A stretch of 64,000 nt of DNA from NCBI RefSeq assembly GCF_024448935.1, contig NZ_JAMOIE010000010.1, positions 19,810 through 83,809 on the forward strand, read 5' to 3'. Shown in pieces: positions 38,476 through 47,386 of the stretch. This stretch comes from Stutzerimonas stutzeri. Its GTDB lineage: Bacteria > Pseudomonadota > Gammaproteobacteria > Pseudomonadales > Pseudomonadaceae. Numbering within the stretch: the first letter of the stretch is position 1; each line of letters opens with the position of its first letter. Under the pieces are notes generated by a model. That model had not been told where the DNA came from. It searched no databases and was given only the letters and a program-made list of their open reading frames with translations. The translations under genes and the position numbers were made by a program.

Positions 38476-39333
38476 ATGGAAAACATTTCTTGCCAGAAGA
38501 GCTTCGGTGGCTGGCACAAACGCTATCGTCACCGCTCAAGTAGCTTGAACTGCGACATGGTGTTTGCCGTTTATCTGCCGCCTCAGGCGGAACAAGGCGA
38601 AAAGCTTCCGGTGCTGTACTGGTTGTCCGGTCTGACCTGTACCGACGAGAACTTCATGCAGAAGGCGGGGGCGCATCGGCTTGCTGCGGAACTCGGCCTG
38701 ATTATCGTCGCCCCGGATACCAGCCCGCGCGGCTCCGAGGTTCCGGACGATCCGGATGCTGCCTATGATTTCGGCCTGGGCGCGGGGTTCTACCTCAACG
38801 CGACCCAGGAACCCTGGGCGCAGCACTACCGCATGTACGATTACGTGGTGGAAGAGCTGCCGGCGCTGATCGAGGCGAACTTTCCCGTGTCCGACAAGCG
38901 CGGCATCAGCGGGCACTCGATGGGCGGTCACGGTGCGCTGGTATGCGCGTTGAAGAATCCTGGTCGCTATCAGTCGCTGTCGGCGTTCGCGCCGATCGCC
39001 AATCCGGCTGATTGCCCGTGGGGCGAGAAGGCCTTCTCCAATTACCTCGGAGAAGATCGCTCGCGCTGGCGTGAATGGGACGCCTGTGCCCTGATAGCCA
39101 AGGCGCAGGAACAGTTGCCGATACTCGTCGATCAGGGCGATCGGGATGATTTCATGGCCAATCAGTTGAAGCCCGAAGCGCTGGAGTCAGCTGCAACCGC
39201 GGCGGATCATCCGCTGACGTTGCGTATTCAGCCGGGCTACGATCACAGCTATTACTTCGTCAGCACCTTTATCGATGACCATCTGCGCCATCACGCGCAG
39301 GCATTGAAGGCCCAGGTCAGCTGCGCTTACTGA
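38476..39333 (+). CDS. fghA: S-formylglutathione hydrolase
   Basis: 285 residues, an esterase D-family alpha/beta hydrolase. The nucleophile Ser is in [10 protein letters not shown] near residue 150. The catalytic Asp lies in DQGDRDDFM near residue 228 and the His in GYDHSYYF near residue 258. The oxyanion segment is [11 protein letters not shown]. It splits S-formylglutathione to formate and glutathione, the last step of formaldehyde removal started by AdhC. It is 95 bp downstream of adhC and probably in the same transcript, with a hairpin between them. Confidence 0.96.
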   Translation: MENISCQKSFGGWHKRYRHRSSSLNCDMVFAVYLPPQAEQGEKLPVLYWLSGLTCTDENFMQKAGAHRLAAELGLIIVAPDTSPRGSEVPDDPDAAYDFGLGAGFYLNATQEPWAQHYRMYDYVVEELPALIEANFPVSDKRGISGHSMGGHGALVCALKNPGRYQSLSAFAPIANPADCPWGEKAFSNYLGEDRSRWREWDACALIAKAQEQLPILVDQGDRDDFMANQLKPEALESAATAADHPLTLRIQPGYDHSYYFVSTFIDDHLRHHAQALKAQVSCAY

Positions 39334-39441
39334 ACGCGCGTGTTTGCAGAGCAAATGCCGCCCCGTTCAAGACAAGCATATGGGGTCAACCGCCGCAGCT
39401 TACGGTTATCCGCATTGCTCCGGCGCACAAGCGGCAGACCG

Positions 39442-39473
39442 AAAAAAGGCCCGCCCGGAATTCCGGGCGGGCC
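39442..39473 (-). terminator. terminator of the ene-reductase gene
   Basis: GGCCCGCCCGGAATTCCGGGCGGGCC is a perfect palindromic stem. On the minus strand it is followed by a run of T residues, which fits the end of the leftward transcript. It may also stop fghA from the other side, but only weakly because the plus-strand T-run is short. Confidence 0.85.
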
Positions 39474-39488
39474 TTCCATCGCAAGGGG

Positions 39489-40538
39489 CTAGAGCGATGG
39501 ATAATCGGTGTAGCCTTCCGCGCCTTGTGCATAGAACAGCTCAGGCCGCGGCTCGTTGAGCGGCGCGTTTTGGCGCAGGCGCTGGACCAGGTCGGGGTTG
39601 GCAATATACGGAATGCCAAAGGCCACGGCGTCGGCCTTGCCCTCGGCCAGCCAGGCGTTGGCCTGATCCTTGGTGAAACATTCGTTGGCGATATAAACGC
39701 CACCGAAGATCTCCTTCAGCTGCGGGCCGAGGCTGTCCTCGCCGGCTTTTTCCCGAGTGCAGATAAAGGCGATGCCGCGCTTGCCCAGTTCGCGGGCTAC
39801 GTAGGCGAAAGAATCGGCACGATTCGAGTCGCCCATGTCGTGAATGTCGGCTCGTGGTGCCAGATGAACGCCTACGCGGCCAGCGCCCCAGACCCCTACC
39901 GCCGCATCGGTGACTTCCAACAGCAAACGTGCCCGGTTTTCCAGTGAGCCGCCGTATTGATCGGTGCGCTGGTTGGTGCTGTCCTGCAGGAACTGATCAA
40001 GCAGGTAACCGTTGGCGCCGTGGAGTTCGACGCCGTCGAACCCTGCTTCCCGAGCATTCTCGGCCCCTTTACGGTACGCCTCGACGATGCCGGCGATCTC
40101 TTCGGTTTGCAGCGCGCGTGGCGTTACAAAATCCTTCATCGGCCGGACCAGGCTGACGTGCCCGGCGGGCTGGATAGCGCTCGGCGCGACCGGAAGTTGA
40201 CCGTCGAGGTAGATCGGATCGGAGATCCGACCCACATGCCAGAGCTGAAGCACGATCTTGCCGCCTTTCGCATGGACCGCATCGGTTACCTTTTTCCAGC
40301 CCTGTACCTGCTCGGCGGACCAGATGCCTGGCGTGTCTGGATAGCCGACGCCCATCGGCGTGACCGAGGTGGCTTCACTGATGATCAGTCCGGCATCGGC
40401 GCGCTGGCCGTAATATTCAGCAATCAGGTCACCGGGTACGCGGCCGGGTTCGGCACGGCAGCGGGTCAGCGGGGCCATGATGATGCGGTTGGTCAGTTCC
40501 AGTTCGCCGATCCTGATCGGGTCGAAAAGTGTAGGCAT
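39489..40538 (-). CDS. Old Yellow Enzyme-type ene-reductase (XenB-like)
   Basis: 349 residues, a full FMN-dependent TIM barrel. The N-terminal LTNRIIMAPLTRCRA, the active-site pair HGANGYLLDQFLQDSTNQRTDQYGGS (His near 180, Asn near 183) and the late AFGIPYIANPDL are typical. The enzyme reduces activated C=C bonds and, in XenB/NemA types, nitroesters and nitroaromatics with NADPH. It lies 39 bp downstream of an ArsR-family regulator on the same strand, so the two form an operon. The physiological substrate is unknown. The sequence is complete, and a strong terminator follows. Confidence 0.9.
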   Translation of the reverse strand: MPTLFDPIRIGELELTNRIIMAPLTRCRAEPGRVPGDLIAEYYGQRADAGLIISEATSVTPMGVGYPDTPGIWSAEQVQGWKKVTDAVHAKGGKIVLQLWHVGRISDPIYLDGQLPVAPSAIQPAGHVSLVRPMKDFVTPRALQTEEIAGIVEAYRKGAENAREAGFDGVELHGANGYLLDQFLQDSTNQRTDQYGGSLENRARLLLEVTDAAVGVWGAGRVGVHLAPRADIHDMGDSNRADSFAYVARELGKRGIAFICTREKAGEDSLGPQLKEIFGGVYIANECFTKDQANAWLAEGKADAVAFGIPYIANPDLVQRLRQNAPLNEPRPELFYAQGAEGYTDYPSL

Positions 40539-40577
40539 AGCGATGCTGCTCCTTTACATGTAAGGGTCTGGTGGCGT

Positions 40578-40880
40578 TCACAGCTCCTGGCCGAGGCGGG
40601 CCACGAAAGCGGCGATGGCCGGTTCATTGCGTTTGAAAAAATGCCACTGGCCAACTTTGCGGTTGGTGATCAGGCCGGCTCGCTGCAAGGTCGCCAGGTG
40701 GGCCGACACGGTTGATTGCGATAGTCCGGCGCGCTGGTCGATCTGCCCGGCGCACACCCCGTTTTCCAACGAGTGATGCTGCTCGGAGAAATAGCGTTGT
40801 GGTTCTTTCAGCCAACCCAGAATTTCCCGCCGCAAAGGGTGGGCGATTGCTTTGAGGATGTCGTCCAGTTCGTCGGGCAT
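40578..40880 (-). CDS. ArsR-family transcriptional regulator
   Basis: 100 residues, a single winged helix domain with recognition helix QIDQRAGLSQSTVSAHLATLQRAGLI (residues about 47-72). One Cys is visible (GVCAG, near residue 43), but the CxC metal motif of ArsR proper is missing. Thus it is more likely a redox- or ligand-sensing member than an arsenic sensor. It is the first gene of an operon with the ene-reductase and probably represses it. The region just upstream has a TATATCGC-type inverted repeat. Confidence 0.88.
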   Translation of the reverse strand: MPDELDDILKAIAHPLRREILGWLKEPQRYFSEQHHSLENGVCAGQIDQRAGLSQSTVSAHLATLQRAGLITNRKVGQWHFFKRNEPAIAAFVARLGQEL

Positions 40881-40897
40881 GGTGTCGTCCGGTTCAG

Positions 40898-40924
40898 TAT
40901 ATCGCGATGGAGCGAAGTATATAT
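40898..40924. promoter_or_regulatory. candidate operator of the ArsR-type regulator
   Basis: TATATCGC followed by GCGAAGTATATA forms an imperfect inverted repeat 18-44 bp upstream of the start codon, in an AT-rich patch that would also hold the -10 region. Assignment is by position. Confidence 0.45.
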
Positions 40925-41058
40925 CGGCAAGAAGCGATACACGATCGATTCGGTTAATGGTGCTTATCGGCTGCGTTGATTAGCGGGGTTCTCACCGCTG
41001 CGGCTTCAACGTCTGCTGCTGTCCTGTAGAATCGCCGGCTGATCTTTTCGAGGTGCAA

Positions 41059-41538
41059 ATGACTATGCGTATCGGCCACGGCTATGACGTGCATCGTTTC
41101 GGTGAGGGCGGTTTCGTCACCCTCGGTGGGGTGCGGATTGCTCACAAGTTCGGGCTGCTCGCGCATTCGGATGGCGACGTGGTGCTGCATGCTTTGAGCG
41201 ACGCATTGCTCGGCGCCGCGGCGCTTGGCGATATCGGTAAGCACTTCCCGGACACCGATCCGGCCTTCAAGGGCGCTGACAGCCGGGTATTGCTGCGGCA
41301 CGTGCTCAAGCAGGTGCAGAGCAAAGGCTGGAGGGTCGGTAACGTTGACGCCACCATTGTTGCGCAAGCACCCAAGATGGCTGCGCACATCGAGTCCATG
41401 CGAACCCTGATTGCTGAGGACCTGCAGGTCGATCTGGATCAGGTCAACGTCAAGGCCACCACCACCGAAAAGCTCGGCTTTACCGGGCGTGAAGAAGGCA
41501 TAGCCGTTCACGCTGTTGCGCTGCTGGTCAGCGCATGA
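41059..41538 (+). CDS. ispF: 2-C-methyl-D-erythritol 2,4-cyclodiphosphate synthase
   Basis: 159 residues from the ATG at 41059, which has GAGG at six bases; a GTG at 41053 and an ATG at 41065 are less likely. The zinc ligands are in GYDVHRF (Asp and His near 10-12) and [20 protein letters not shown] (near 35-50). Further blocks are [16 protein letters not shown] and [15 protein letters not shown]. It cyclises CDP-MEP with loss of CMP in the MEP pathway. The stop overlaps the truD start by 4 bp. Confidence 0.95.
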   Translation: MTMRIGHGYDVHRFGEGGFVTLGGVRIAHKFGLLAHSDGDVVLHALSDALLGAAALGDIGKHFPDTDPAFKGADSRVLLRHVLKQVQSKGWRVGNVDATIVAQAPKMAAHIESMRTLIAEDLQVDLDQVNVKATTTEKLGFTGREEGIAVHAVALLVSA

Positions 41539-42575
41539 CCGAAGACCAGTTGCTCGGCCCAAGGGCGCACGGAGGGGCCTGTGGCTCCGCAGTGCTCAAA
41601 GCTGTGGCGGAGGATTTCCAGGTCGACGAGGTGCTCGATATCCCCTTGTCTGGCGCAGGCGAACACCTCTGGCTGTGGGTGGAAAAGCGCAACCTCAACA
41701 CCGAAGAGGCCGCGCGACGCCTGGCGCGTGCTGCTGGCGTTCCGCTGCGCAACATCAGTTATGCCGGCTTGAAAGATCGTCAGGCTCTGACCCGCCAGTG
41801 GTTCAGCCTGCATCTGCCAGGCAAAGCCGATCCCCCACTGGCTAGGGCCGAAGGCGAAACCCTGAGGATTCTCCAAAGCAGCCGCCATCAGCGAAAACTG
41901 CAACGCGGCGCCCATTCGGCCAATGGGTTTACCCTGCGTCTGACGGAACTGCAGGCTGACCATGCCCAACTCGATGCGCGTCTCGAGCGGATCAAGATCG
42001 ACGGTGTGCCCAACTATTTTGGCCTGCAGCGCTTCGGTCATGAGGGCGGAAATGTCCACGGCGCCCGTGAGTACGCGGATAGGCAAGAGCTGCCCGCGCA
42101 GCGCAATCTCCGCTCACGCCTGCTATCGGCGGGCCGCAGTTACCTATTCAATCGAGTATTAGCTGAGCGAGTTGCCGCGGGTAGCTGGAACCAGGCCCAA
42201 GTCGGTGACCTGCTGGCCTTCACCGATAGCCGCAGCTTTTTTCCGGCAGGTGAAGCCGAATGCAGCGACCCACGGCTGGCCGTGCTGGATCTGCATCCGA
42301 CCGGTCCGCTGTGGGGCGCCGGCGAATCGCCTGCTGCAGGCGTGGTACAAGCACTGGAGATGCAGGCAGCTGCAGCGGAGCCGTCAATCGCCAAGTGGCT
42401 CGCAGAAGCCGGAATGAAGCATGAACGGCGTATTCTTCGCCTCCCAATGGGTGGCTTGTCGTGGCATTATTCCGAACCTGACATTCTGCAACTTGAATTC
42501 GTCCTGCCGACCGGATGCTTTGCCACTGCTGTGGTGCGCGAACTGGTCAGCCTGGCAGGGCAGACGGACAGCTGA
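41535..42575 (+). CDS. truD: tRNA pseudouridine(13) synthase
   Basis: 346 residues. The catalytic Asp is in [19 protein letters not shown] near residue 80, and the family motif [14 protein letters not shown] lies near residue 158. It forms pseudouridine 13 in tRNA-Glu and a few others. It is coupled to ispF by an ATGA overlap and to surE by a TGATG overlap, the usual Pseudomonas order ispF-truD-surE-pcm-nlpD-rpoS. No defect is visible. Confidence 0.95.
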   Translation: MTEDQLLGPRAHGGACGSAVLKAVAEDFQVDEVLDIPLSGAGEHLWLWVEKRNLNTEEAARRLARAAGVPLRNISYAGLKDRQALTRQWFSLHLPGKADPPLARAEGETLRILQSSRHQRKLQRGAHSANGFTLRLTELQADHAQLDARLERIKIDGVPNYFGLQRFGHEGGNVHGAREYADRQELPAQRNLRSRLLSAGRSYLFNRVLAERVAAGSWNQAQVGDLLAFTDSRSFFPAGEAECSDPRLAVLDLHPTGPLWGAGESPAAGVVQALEMQAAAAEPSIAKWLAEAGMKHERRILRLPMGGLSWHYSEPDILQLEFVLPTGCFATAVVRELVSLAGQTDS

Positions 42576-43324
42576 TGCGTATTCTGATCGCCAACGACGA
42601 CGGGGTGTATGCACCTGGGCTCGCCGCGCTTTATGACGCGCTGGCGGATTTTGCCGAGTGCAGGGTAGTGGCCCCCATTCAAGACATGAGCGGCGCCAGC
42701 AGTGCGCTGACCCTGGATCGCCCGCTTCATCCCACGACCATGCCGAATGGTTTTATCGGCGTGAACGGCACGCCTACGGATTGCGTCCACCTAGGCATCA
42801 ACGGCTTGCTTGAAGACGCGCCTGACATGGTGGTTTCCGGTATTAATCTGGGCGCCAACCTCGGCGACGACGTGTTGTACTCCGGTACCGTCGCCGCAGC
42901 GATCGAAGGCCGGTTCACCGGCAGGCCGGCCTTCGCTTTTTCCCTGGTGTCGCGGCTGACCGATAACCTGCCGACTGCGGCCCATGTCGCGCGTAAGCTG
43001 GTTGAGCATCAGGCGTCGCTTGAGCTTCCGCCGCGTACTGTATTGAGCGTCAATATTCCAAACCTGCCGCTGGACCACATTCGCGGCATCCAGCTGACCC
43101 GCCTGGGCCATCGCAGCAGGGCCAAGCCGCCAGTAAAGCAGGCGAATCCGCGTGGCAAGGACGGTTACTGGATCTCGGTGGCCGGCGACGTTGAAGATGG
43201 CGGCCCAGGCACCGATTTTCATTCGGTCATGCAGGGCTACGTCTCGATTACACCATTGCAGCTGGACCGAACCTTTCATGAGGCCTTCGAGGGCCTCGAC
43301 AGTTGGCTGGAGGGCGTGCTGTGA
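42575..43324 (+). CDS. surE: 5'/3'-nucleotidase SurE
   Basis: 249 residues from the ATG at 42575, one base overlapping the truD stop. The metal-binding motif [11 protein letters not shown] (Asp8-Asp9) is at the start. [19 protein letters not shown] and [26 protein letters not shown] follow. It is a divalent-metal-dependent phosphatase for nucleoside monophosphates, linked to stationary-phase survival. It is followed by pcm, with the stop overlapping a possible GTG start of that gene. Confidence 0.96.
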   Translation: MRILIANDDGVYAPGLAALYDALADFAECRVVAPIQDMSGASSALTLDRPLHPTTMPNGFIGVNGTPTDCVHLGINGLLEDAPDMVVSGINLGANLGDDVLYSGTVAAAIEGRFTGRPAFAFSLVSRLTDNLPTAAHVARKLVEHQASLELPPRTVLSVNIPNLPLDHIRGIQLTRLGHRSRAKPPVKQANPRGKDGYWISVAGDVEDGGPGTDFHSVMQGYVSITPLQLDRTFHEAFEGLDSWLEGVL

Positions 43325-43362
43325 ACCGCGGATCCGATGACCTGCTGCGCCATGGTACCGGG

Positions 43363-43998
43363 ATGACCTCACAACGCACCCGGGACCGGCTGATCCAGCG
43401 GCTATACGAAGAAGGGCTTTCAGACCCTCGCGTGCTCGAGGTGATTCGCCGCACGCCCCGCCACCTGTTCGTCGATGAGGCATTGTCTCATCGCGCCTAT
43501 GAAGACACCGCGCTGCCCATCGGCCACAACCAGACCATCTCGCAACCCTTCATGGTGGCGCGCATGAGCGAGCTGTTGCTCGCTGACGGCCCGCTTGACA
43601 AGGTCTTGGAGATTGGCACCGGTTCCGGCTATCAAACGGCTGTACTGGCACAGCTGGTCGAGCGGGTGTTCTCGGTAGAGCGAATCCAGGCGCTGCAAGA
43701 CCGCGCAAAAGAACGCCTGGTCGAACTCAGGTTGCGTAACGTGGTCTTTCGCTGGGGTGATGGTTGGGAGGGCTGGCCTGCGCTGGCCCCTTACAACGGC
43801 ATCATCGTTACCGCGGCGGCAGCCGACGTGCCCCAGGCTCTGCTCGACCAACTGGCTCCCGGCGGGCGGCTGGTGATCCCGGTCGGGGTTGGTGAAGTCC
43901 AGCAATTAATGCTGATCATTCGAGAGGAAGACGGTTTTTCCCGCCATCTGCTGGATACCGTGCGCTTCGTGCCGCTGCTCAATGGACCTGTAGTTTGA
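43363..43998 (+). CDS. pcm: protein-L-isoaspartate O-methyltransferase
   Basis: 211 residues from the ATG at 43363 ([18 protein letters not shown]), the start seen in Pseudomonas relatives. A GTG at 43321 overlapping the surE stop would add 14 residues and has GGAG nearby, so it remains possible. The SAM motif is [18 protein letters not shown] near residue 80, and the substrate region is [19 protein letters not shown]. It methylates isoaspartyl residues so that damaged proteins can be repaired. It lies between surE and the DUF368 gene in one operon. Confidence 0.95.
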   Translation: MTSQRTRDRLIQRLYEEGLSDPRVLEVIRRTPRHLFVDEALSHRAYEDTALPIGHNQTISQPFMVARMSELLLADGPLDKVLEIGTGSGYQTAVLAQLVERVFSVERIQALQDRAKERLVELRLRNVVFRWGDGWEGWPALAPYNGIIVTAAAADVPQALLDQLAPGGRLVIPVGVGEVQQLMLIIREEDGFSRHLLDTVRFVPLLNGPVV

Positions 43999-44015
43999 TC
44001 ACGGCGGATGGAAGC

Positions 44016-44951
44016 ATGAAAAACGCGTTGCTGTTGTACGCCAAGGGCATGGCGATGGGGGCTGCGGATGTGGTGCCTGGCGTCTCGGGTGGTACCGTCG
44101 CATTCATAACCGGAATCTATGATGAATTGCTGCGCTCCATCGGCGCAGTGCCGAACGCCATTCCGGCACTGTTGAAAGGGCGCATCGCCGAAGCATGGCG
44201 CACCGCCAACGCCAGCTTTCTCCTGGTATTGTTCGCCGGGATTCTGACCAGCGTGCTCAGCCTGGCTAAACTGATCACCTACCTCCTCGAGCAGCATCCG
44301 ATTCCGGTGTGGTCGTTCTTCTTTGGGCTGATCCTGGTCTCCGTGCATGTGGTCGGCAAGGAAATCCGGCGGCGCAAGCTGTCACGATTGATCAGCCTGT
44401 GCCTGGGTATCGGCTTTGCCTACTGGGTTACGGTCGCGTCGCCACTGCAGTGGAGCACCAGCAGCGCCAGCCTGTTCTTCGCTGGCGCCATCGCGATCTG
44501 TGCCATGATCCTGCCGGGTATATCCGGCAGCTTCATTCTGGTTCTTCTCGGCCTGTATCCCGTAATCCTGGGCGCGGTTAAAGCCATGGATCTGGGCGTC
44601 ATGCTGACCTTTGCCGCCGGTTGTCTGGTCGGTTTGTTAAGCTTTGCGCGTGTGTTGAGTTGGGTTCTGCGGCGTTGGCGCGACCTTACCCTGGCATTTC
44701 TAACCGGGCTGATGCTCGGCTCGCTGAACAAGGTATGGCCCTGGAAAGAGACGCTGACCTGGCGCACCAACTCGCACGGTGAGCCCGTGCCGCTACTAGA
44801 GCAAAACCTGCTGCCGGGCGCTTATGGCGATCTCACCGGGCAGGATCCGCAACTGCTGCTGGCGATCCTTCTGGCGGTTGCCGGTATCGCGCTGGTGCTT
44901 GGGCTGGAGTGGTTTGCCGGGCGCCACCAGCCAGTCGCACGAAGCGTCTGA
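44016..44951 (+). CDS. DUF368 polyprenyl-phosphate transporter homologue
   Basis: 311 residues from the ATG at 44016. There are about eight to ten membrane segments; the family signatures KGMAMGAADVVPGVSGGTVAFITGIYDELL (N-terminal) and ICAMILPGISGSFILVLLGLYPVIL (middle) are both present, and form an internal repeat. DUF368 proteins such as PopT/UptA were recently linked to return of undecaprenyl phosphate across the inner membrane. Here it sits between pcm and nlpD, so it is close to cell-wall and stationary-phase genes. A TTG at 43995 overlapping pcm is an alternative start. Confidence 0.85.
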   Translation: MKNALLLYAKGMAMGAADVVPGVSGGTVAFITGIYDELLRSIGAVPNAIPALLKGRIAEAWRTANASFLLVLFAGILTSVLSLAKLITYLLEQHPIPVWSFFFGLILVSVHVVGKEIRRRKLSRLISLCLGIGFAYWVTVASPLQWSTSSASLFFAGAIAICAMILPGISGSFILVLLGLYPVILGAVKAMDLGVMLTFAAGCLVGLLSFARVLSWVLRRWRDLTLAFLTGLMLGSLNKVWPWKETLTWRTNSHGEPVPLLEQNLLPGAYGDLTGQDPQLLLAILLAVAGIALVLGLEWFAGRHQPVARSV

Positions 44952-44980
44952 ACCGACTTGTCGATCATAGGGAGCGGGTA

Positions 44981-45823
44981 TTGAAGCTCACAGCCAGTAC
45001 GCGGTGGATGCGCAGTTCATCAGTCCGTTGCGCGCTTGTCGCCTTGTTGGCGGGTTCGTTACTGGTCGGGTGCGCCAGTTCGCCGTCAGGCGGTGTGAGT
45101 GTCGTCGATCGTAACAACCGGGACCGTGTAACCAGTGGGCACTACACCGTTCAGCGCGGCGACACGCTCTGGTCGATCGCTTTCCGATTTGGCTGGGACT
45201 GGCGCGATCTGGCACGGGTCAACAATATCCGTCCACCGCATGTGATCTACCCGGGCCAGACGATTCGCTTCAGTGGTCAGGGGCCCCGTGCCGTTGCCAC
45301 TCGTCCGGTAACCGCCCCCGCTGCGTCTGCGCCCAGCACGCCGCCCATCGTGACGAATCCGGTGCCGACGCCGCCGCCTTTGACGCAACCCAGCGTAGCG
45401 GTGCCCAAGCCTGCTGCGCCGAACACGCCGATCAAGCCGGTTACCCGCTCCGCAAGCGGCTGGGCCTGGCCTGCAGGCGGCACGGTTATCGGCCGTTTCT
45501 CCTCAAACGGAAGTTTGAATAAAGGCATTGATATCGGCGGGGAATTAGGACAGCCTGTTTTAGCTGCTTCTGATGGGGCTGTTGTGTACGCCGGCAGTGG
45601 TTTACGGGGTTACGGCGAACTTGTGATCATCAAGCACAGCGATACCTATGTAAGTGCCTACGGCCACAACCGCAGGCTGCTGGTTCAGGAGGGTCAACAA
45701 GTCAAAGCTGGGCAAACTATTGCCGAGATGGGATCGACTGGAACCGACCGGGTGAAGCTGCACTTCGAGATTCGCCGCCAAGGCAAACCTGTAGATCCGC
45801 TGCAATATCTGCCAAAGCGATGA
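44981..45823 (+). CDS. nlpD: lipoprotein NlpD, murein hydrolase activator
   Basis: 280 residues if started at the TTG at 44981, which has GGGAG at a good distance; an ATG at 45008 is the alternative. The signal peptide ends in the lipobox LLVGC. A LysM domain follows (HYTVQRGDTLWSIAFRFGWDWRDLARVNNI), then a Pro/Ala linker and an M23/LytM domain (GIDIGGELGQPVLAASDGAVVYAGSGLRGYGELVIIKHSDTYVSAYGHN). The HxxxD zinc motif of active peptidases is incomplete, as usual for NlpD, which activates AmiC at the septum. The rpoS promoter normally lies within or near nlpD. Confidence 0.9.
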   Translation: MKLTASTRWMRSSSVRCALVALLAGSLLVGCASSPSGGVSVVDRNNRDRVTSGHYTVQRGDTLWSIAFRFGWDWRDLARVNNIRPPHVIYPGQTIRFSGQGPRAVATRPVTAPAASAPSTPPIVTNPVPTPPPLTQPSVAVPKPAAPNTPIKPVTRSASGWAWPAGGTVIGRFSSNGSLNKGIDIGGELGQPVLAASDGAVVYAGSGLRGYGELVIIKHSDTYVSAYGHNRRLLVQEGQQVKAGQTIAEMGSTGTDRVKLHFEIRRQGKPVDPLQYLPKR

Positions 45824-45921
45824 TTTGATGCTGCCTGTTCTGGCGCTAGGAGGGGCTTGAGCGATGCCAGGGAACGCGTGCCGCCCAAGCCTGTTGTCGA
45901 ACTCAGAACGGGAAAACAATA

Positions 45922-46920
45922 ATGGCTCTCAAAAAAGAAGTGCCGGAGTTTGACGTAGACGATGCCGTTCTACTCATGGAATCGTCGGCGGGCACAGATC
46001 CGATTGGCGAGATCTCCCGCGTCGATTCAGTTGGCACCAAGTCCAAGACCGCAACGGTCAAGCAACACAAATTCATCGATTACACCCGCGCGCTCGACGC
46101 CACCCAGCTCTACCTCAACGAAATCGGTTTTTCCCCTCTGCTGACACCCGAACAGGAAGTGCACTTCGCGCGTCTCGCGCAGAAGGGCGATCCGGCGGGG
46201 CGCAAGCGCATGATCGAAAGCAATCTGCGGCTAGTCGTGAAAATCGCTCGGCGCTATGTCAACCGAGGTTTGTCGCTGCTGGATCTGGTGGAAGAAGGAA
46301 ATCTCGGCCTGATTCGTGCGGTCGAGAAATTCGACCCTGAGCGTGGTTTCCGCTTCTCGACCTATGCAACCTGGTGGATCAGGCAGACCATCGAGCGGGC
46401 GATCATGAATCAGACTCGGACCATTCGTCTGCCGATTCATGTGGTCAAGGAGCTGAACGTCTACCTGCGGGCAGCGCGCGAGCTGACGCAGAAGCTCGAC
46501 CATGAGCCCAGCCCCGAGGAAATCGCCAGGCTGCTTGAAAAACCGGTTGCTGAAGTCAAACGGATGCTGGGGCTGAACGAGCGTGTGACCTCGGTTGACG
46601 TTTCCCTGGGGCCGGACACCGACAAGACCTTGCTCGATACCCTGACCGATGACCGACCGAGTGATCCGTGCGAGCTTTTGCTTGACGACGATCTGTCCGA
46701 GAGCATCGATCAGTGGCTGTCCGACCTGACTGAAAAACAGCGGGAAGTGGTTATCCGACGCTTCGGTCTGCGCGGCCATGAAAGCTGCACTTTAGAAGAG
46801 GTCGGCCAGGAGATTGGCTTGACCCGGGAGCGGGTTCGGCAGATCCAGGTCGAAGCGCTCAAACGCCTCCGTGAGATTCTGGAGCGTAACGGTCTTTCCA
46901 GTGAATCGCTGTTCCGCTAG
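45922..46920 (+). CDS. rpoS: RNA polymerase sigma factor RpoS
   Basis: 332 residues. Sigma-70 regions are all present: 1.2 ([23 protein letters not shown]), 2 ([64 protein letters not shown]), 3 ([30 protein letters not shown]) and 4 ([27 protein letters not shown]). The start [17 protein letters not shown] and the order nlpD-rpoS identify it as the stationary-phase factor. The regulatory RNA gene rsmZ follows, as in other pseudomonads. Confidence 0.97.
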   Translation: MALKKEVPEFDVDDAVLLMESSAGTDPIGEISRVDSVGTKSKTATVKQHKFIDYTRALDATQLYLNEIGFSPLLTPEQEVHFARLAQKGDPAGRKRMIESNLRLVVKIARRYVNRGLSLLDLVEEGNLGLIRAVEKFDPERGFRFSTYATWWIRQTIERAIMNQTRTIRLPIHVVKELNVYLRAARELTQKLDHEPSPEEIARLLEKPVAEVKRMLGLNERVTSVDVSLGPDTDKTLLDTLTDDRPSDPCELLLDDDLSESIDQWLSDLTEKQREVVIRRFGLRGHESCTLEEVGQEIGLTRERVRQIQVEALKRLREILERNGLSSESLFR

Positions 46921-47056
46921 GTCCCATTGCCCCTTACCTGCGCGGTAGGGGCACGATTCCATCCGTCATGCCGGCTGCACTGCAGCTTAGCGGCTGTCGG
47001 TTGGAAAAGCGGGCTTAACTCTCGATTCTTATGACTTCTGTCTAGACGATCCCTCG

Positions 47057-47074
47057 TGTAAGCATTTGCTTACA
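47057..47074. promoter_or_regulatory. GacA upstream activating sequence of rsmZ
   Basis: TGTAAGCATTTGCTTACA fits the GacA box TGTAAG-N6-CTTACA perfectly. Its centre is about 181 bp before the predicted rsmZ start, the distance known for Pseudomonas rsmZ promoters. The rest of 46921-47246 holds no gene; TAATAT at 47235-47240 is the likely -10 box. Confidence 0.93.
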
Positions 47075-47246
47075 GAGTGTGTAAGCAAAGCTAGTAGCCG
47101 TGACCGGGTGGATCGCCATTCCGAGAAAAATAGATGCTTAAGTCGTTGTTGTAATGTGGAAATATTTATTTTTAAGGATAGTGGCTCCGTTGCCATCATG
47201 CATTTTTCAGAATTGCCGTTATCGCTCAAATCTCTAATATCGCAAC

Positions 47247-47385
47247 TGTGCTCAGGGACAAGCACAGCCGGCAAGGATGTCGGGCAGGATCAGCCGCCGG
47301 AGGCGGTTTCATCAGGACGATGGAGTAGGAAAAAAGGGAAGCAGGGAAGGAGGCGGGCGGGGGCTAACCCCCGCCCCTTTTTTTT
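47247..47385 (+). ncRNA. rsmZ: RsmZ regulatory RNA
   Basis: An RNA of about 139 nt. It is predicted from the GacA box, a -10 box seven bases upstream, a first hairpin TGTGCT-CAGGGACA-AGCACA with GGA in the loop, several further GGA motifs (AAGGATG, CAGGATC, TCATCAGGACGATG) and a strong terminator. Each GGA in a loop is a site for RsmA/CsrA dimers, which RsmZ titrates to relieve translational repression when GacS/GacA is active. The position between rpoS and fdxA is that of rsmZ in P. aeruginosa. The 5' end is inferred. Confidence 0.9.
47355..47385 (+). terminator. rsmZ terminator, target of the intron
   Basis: GGGCGGGGG pairs with CCCCCGCCC around CTAA and is followed by eight T residues. 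The group II intron begins two bases later at 47387. Confidence 0.95.
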
Positions 47386-47386
47386 G

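Noticed and set aside
47029..47274. An 81-codon minus-strand frame upstream of rsmZ.
   Set aside because: It covers the GacA box and rsmZ promoter region, and has no ribosome site or similarity.
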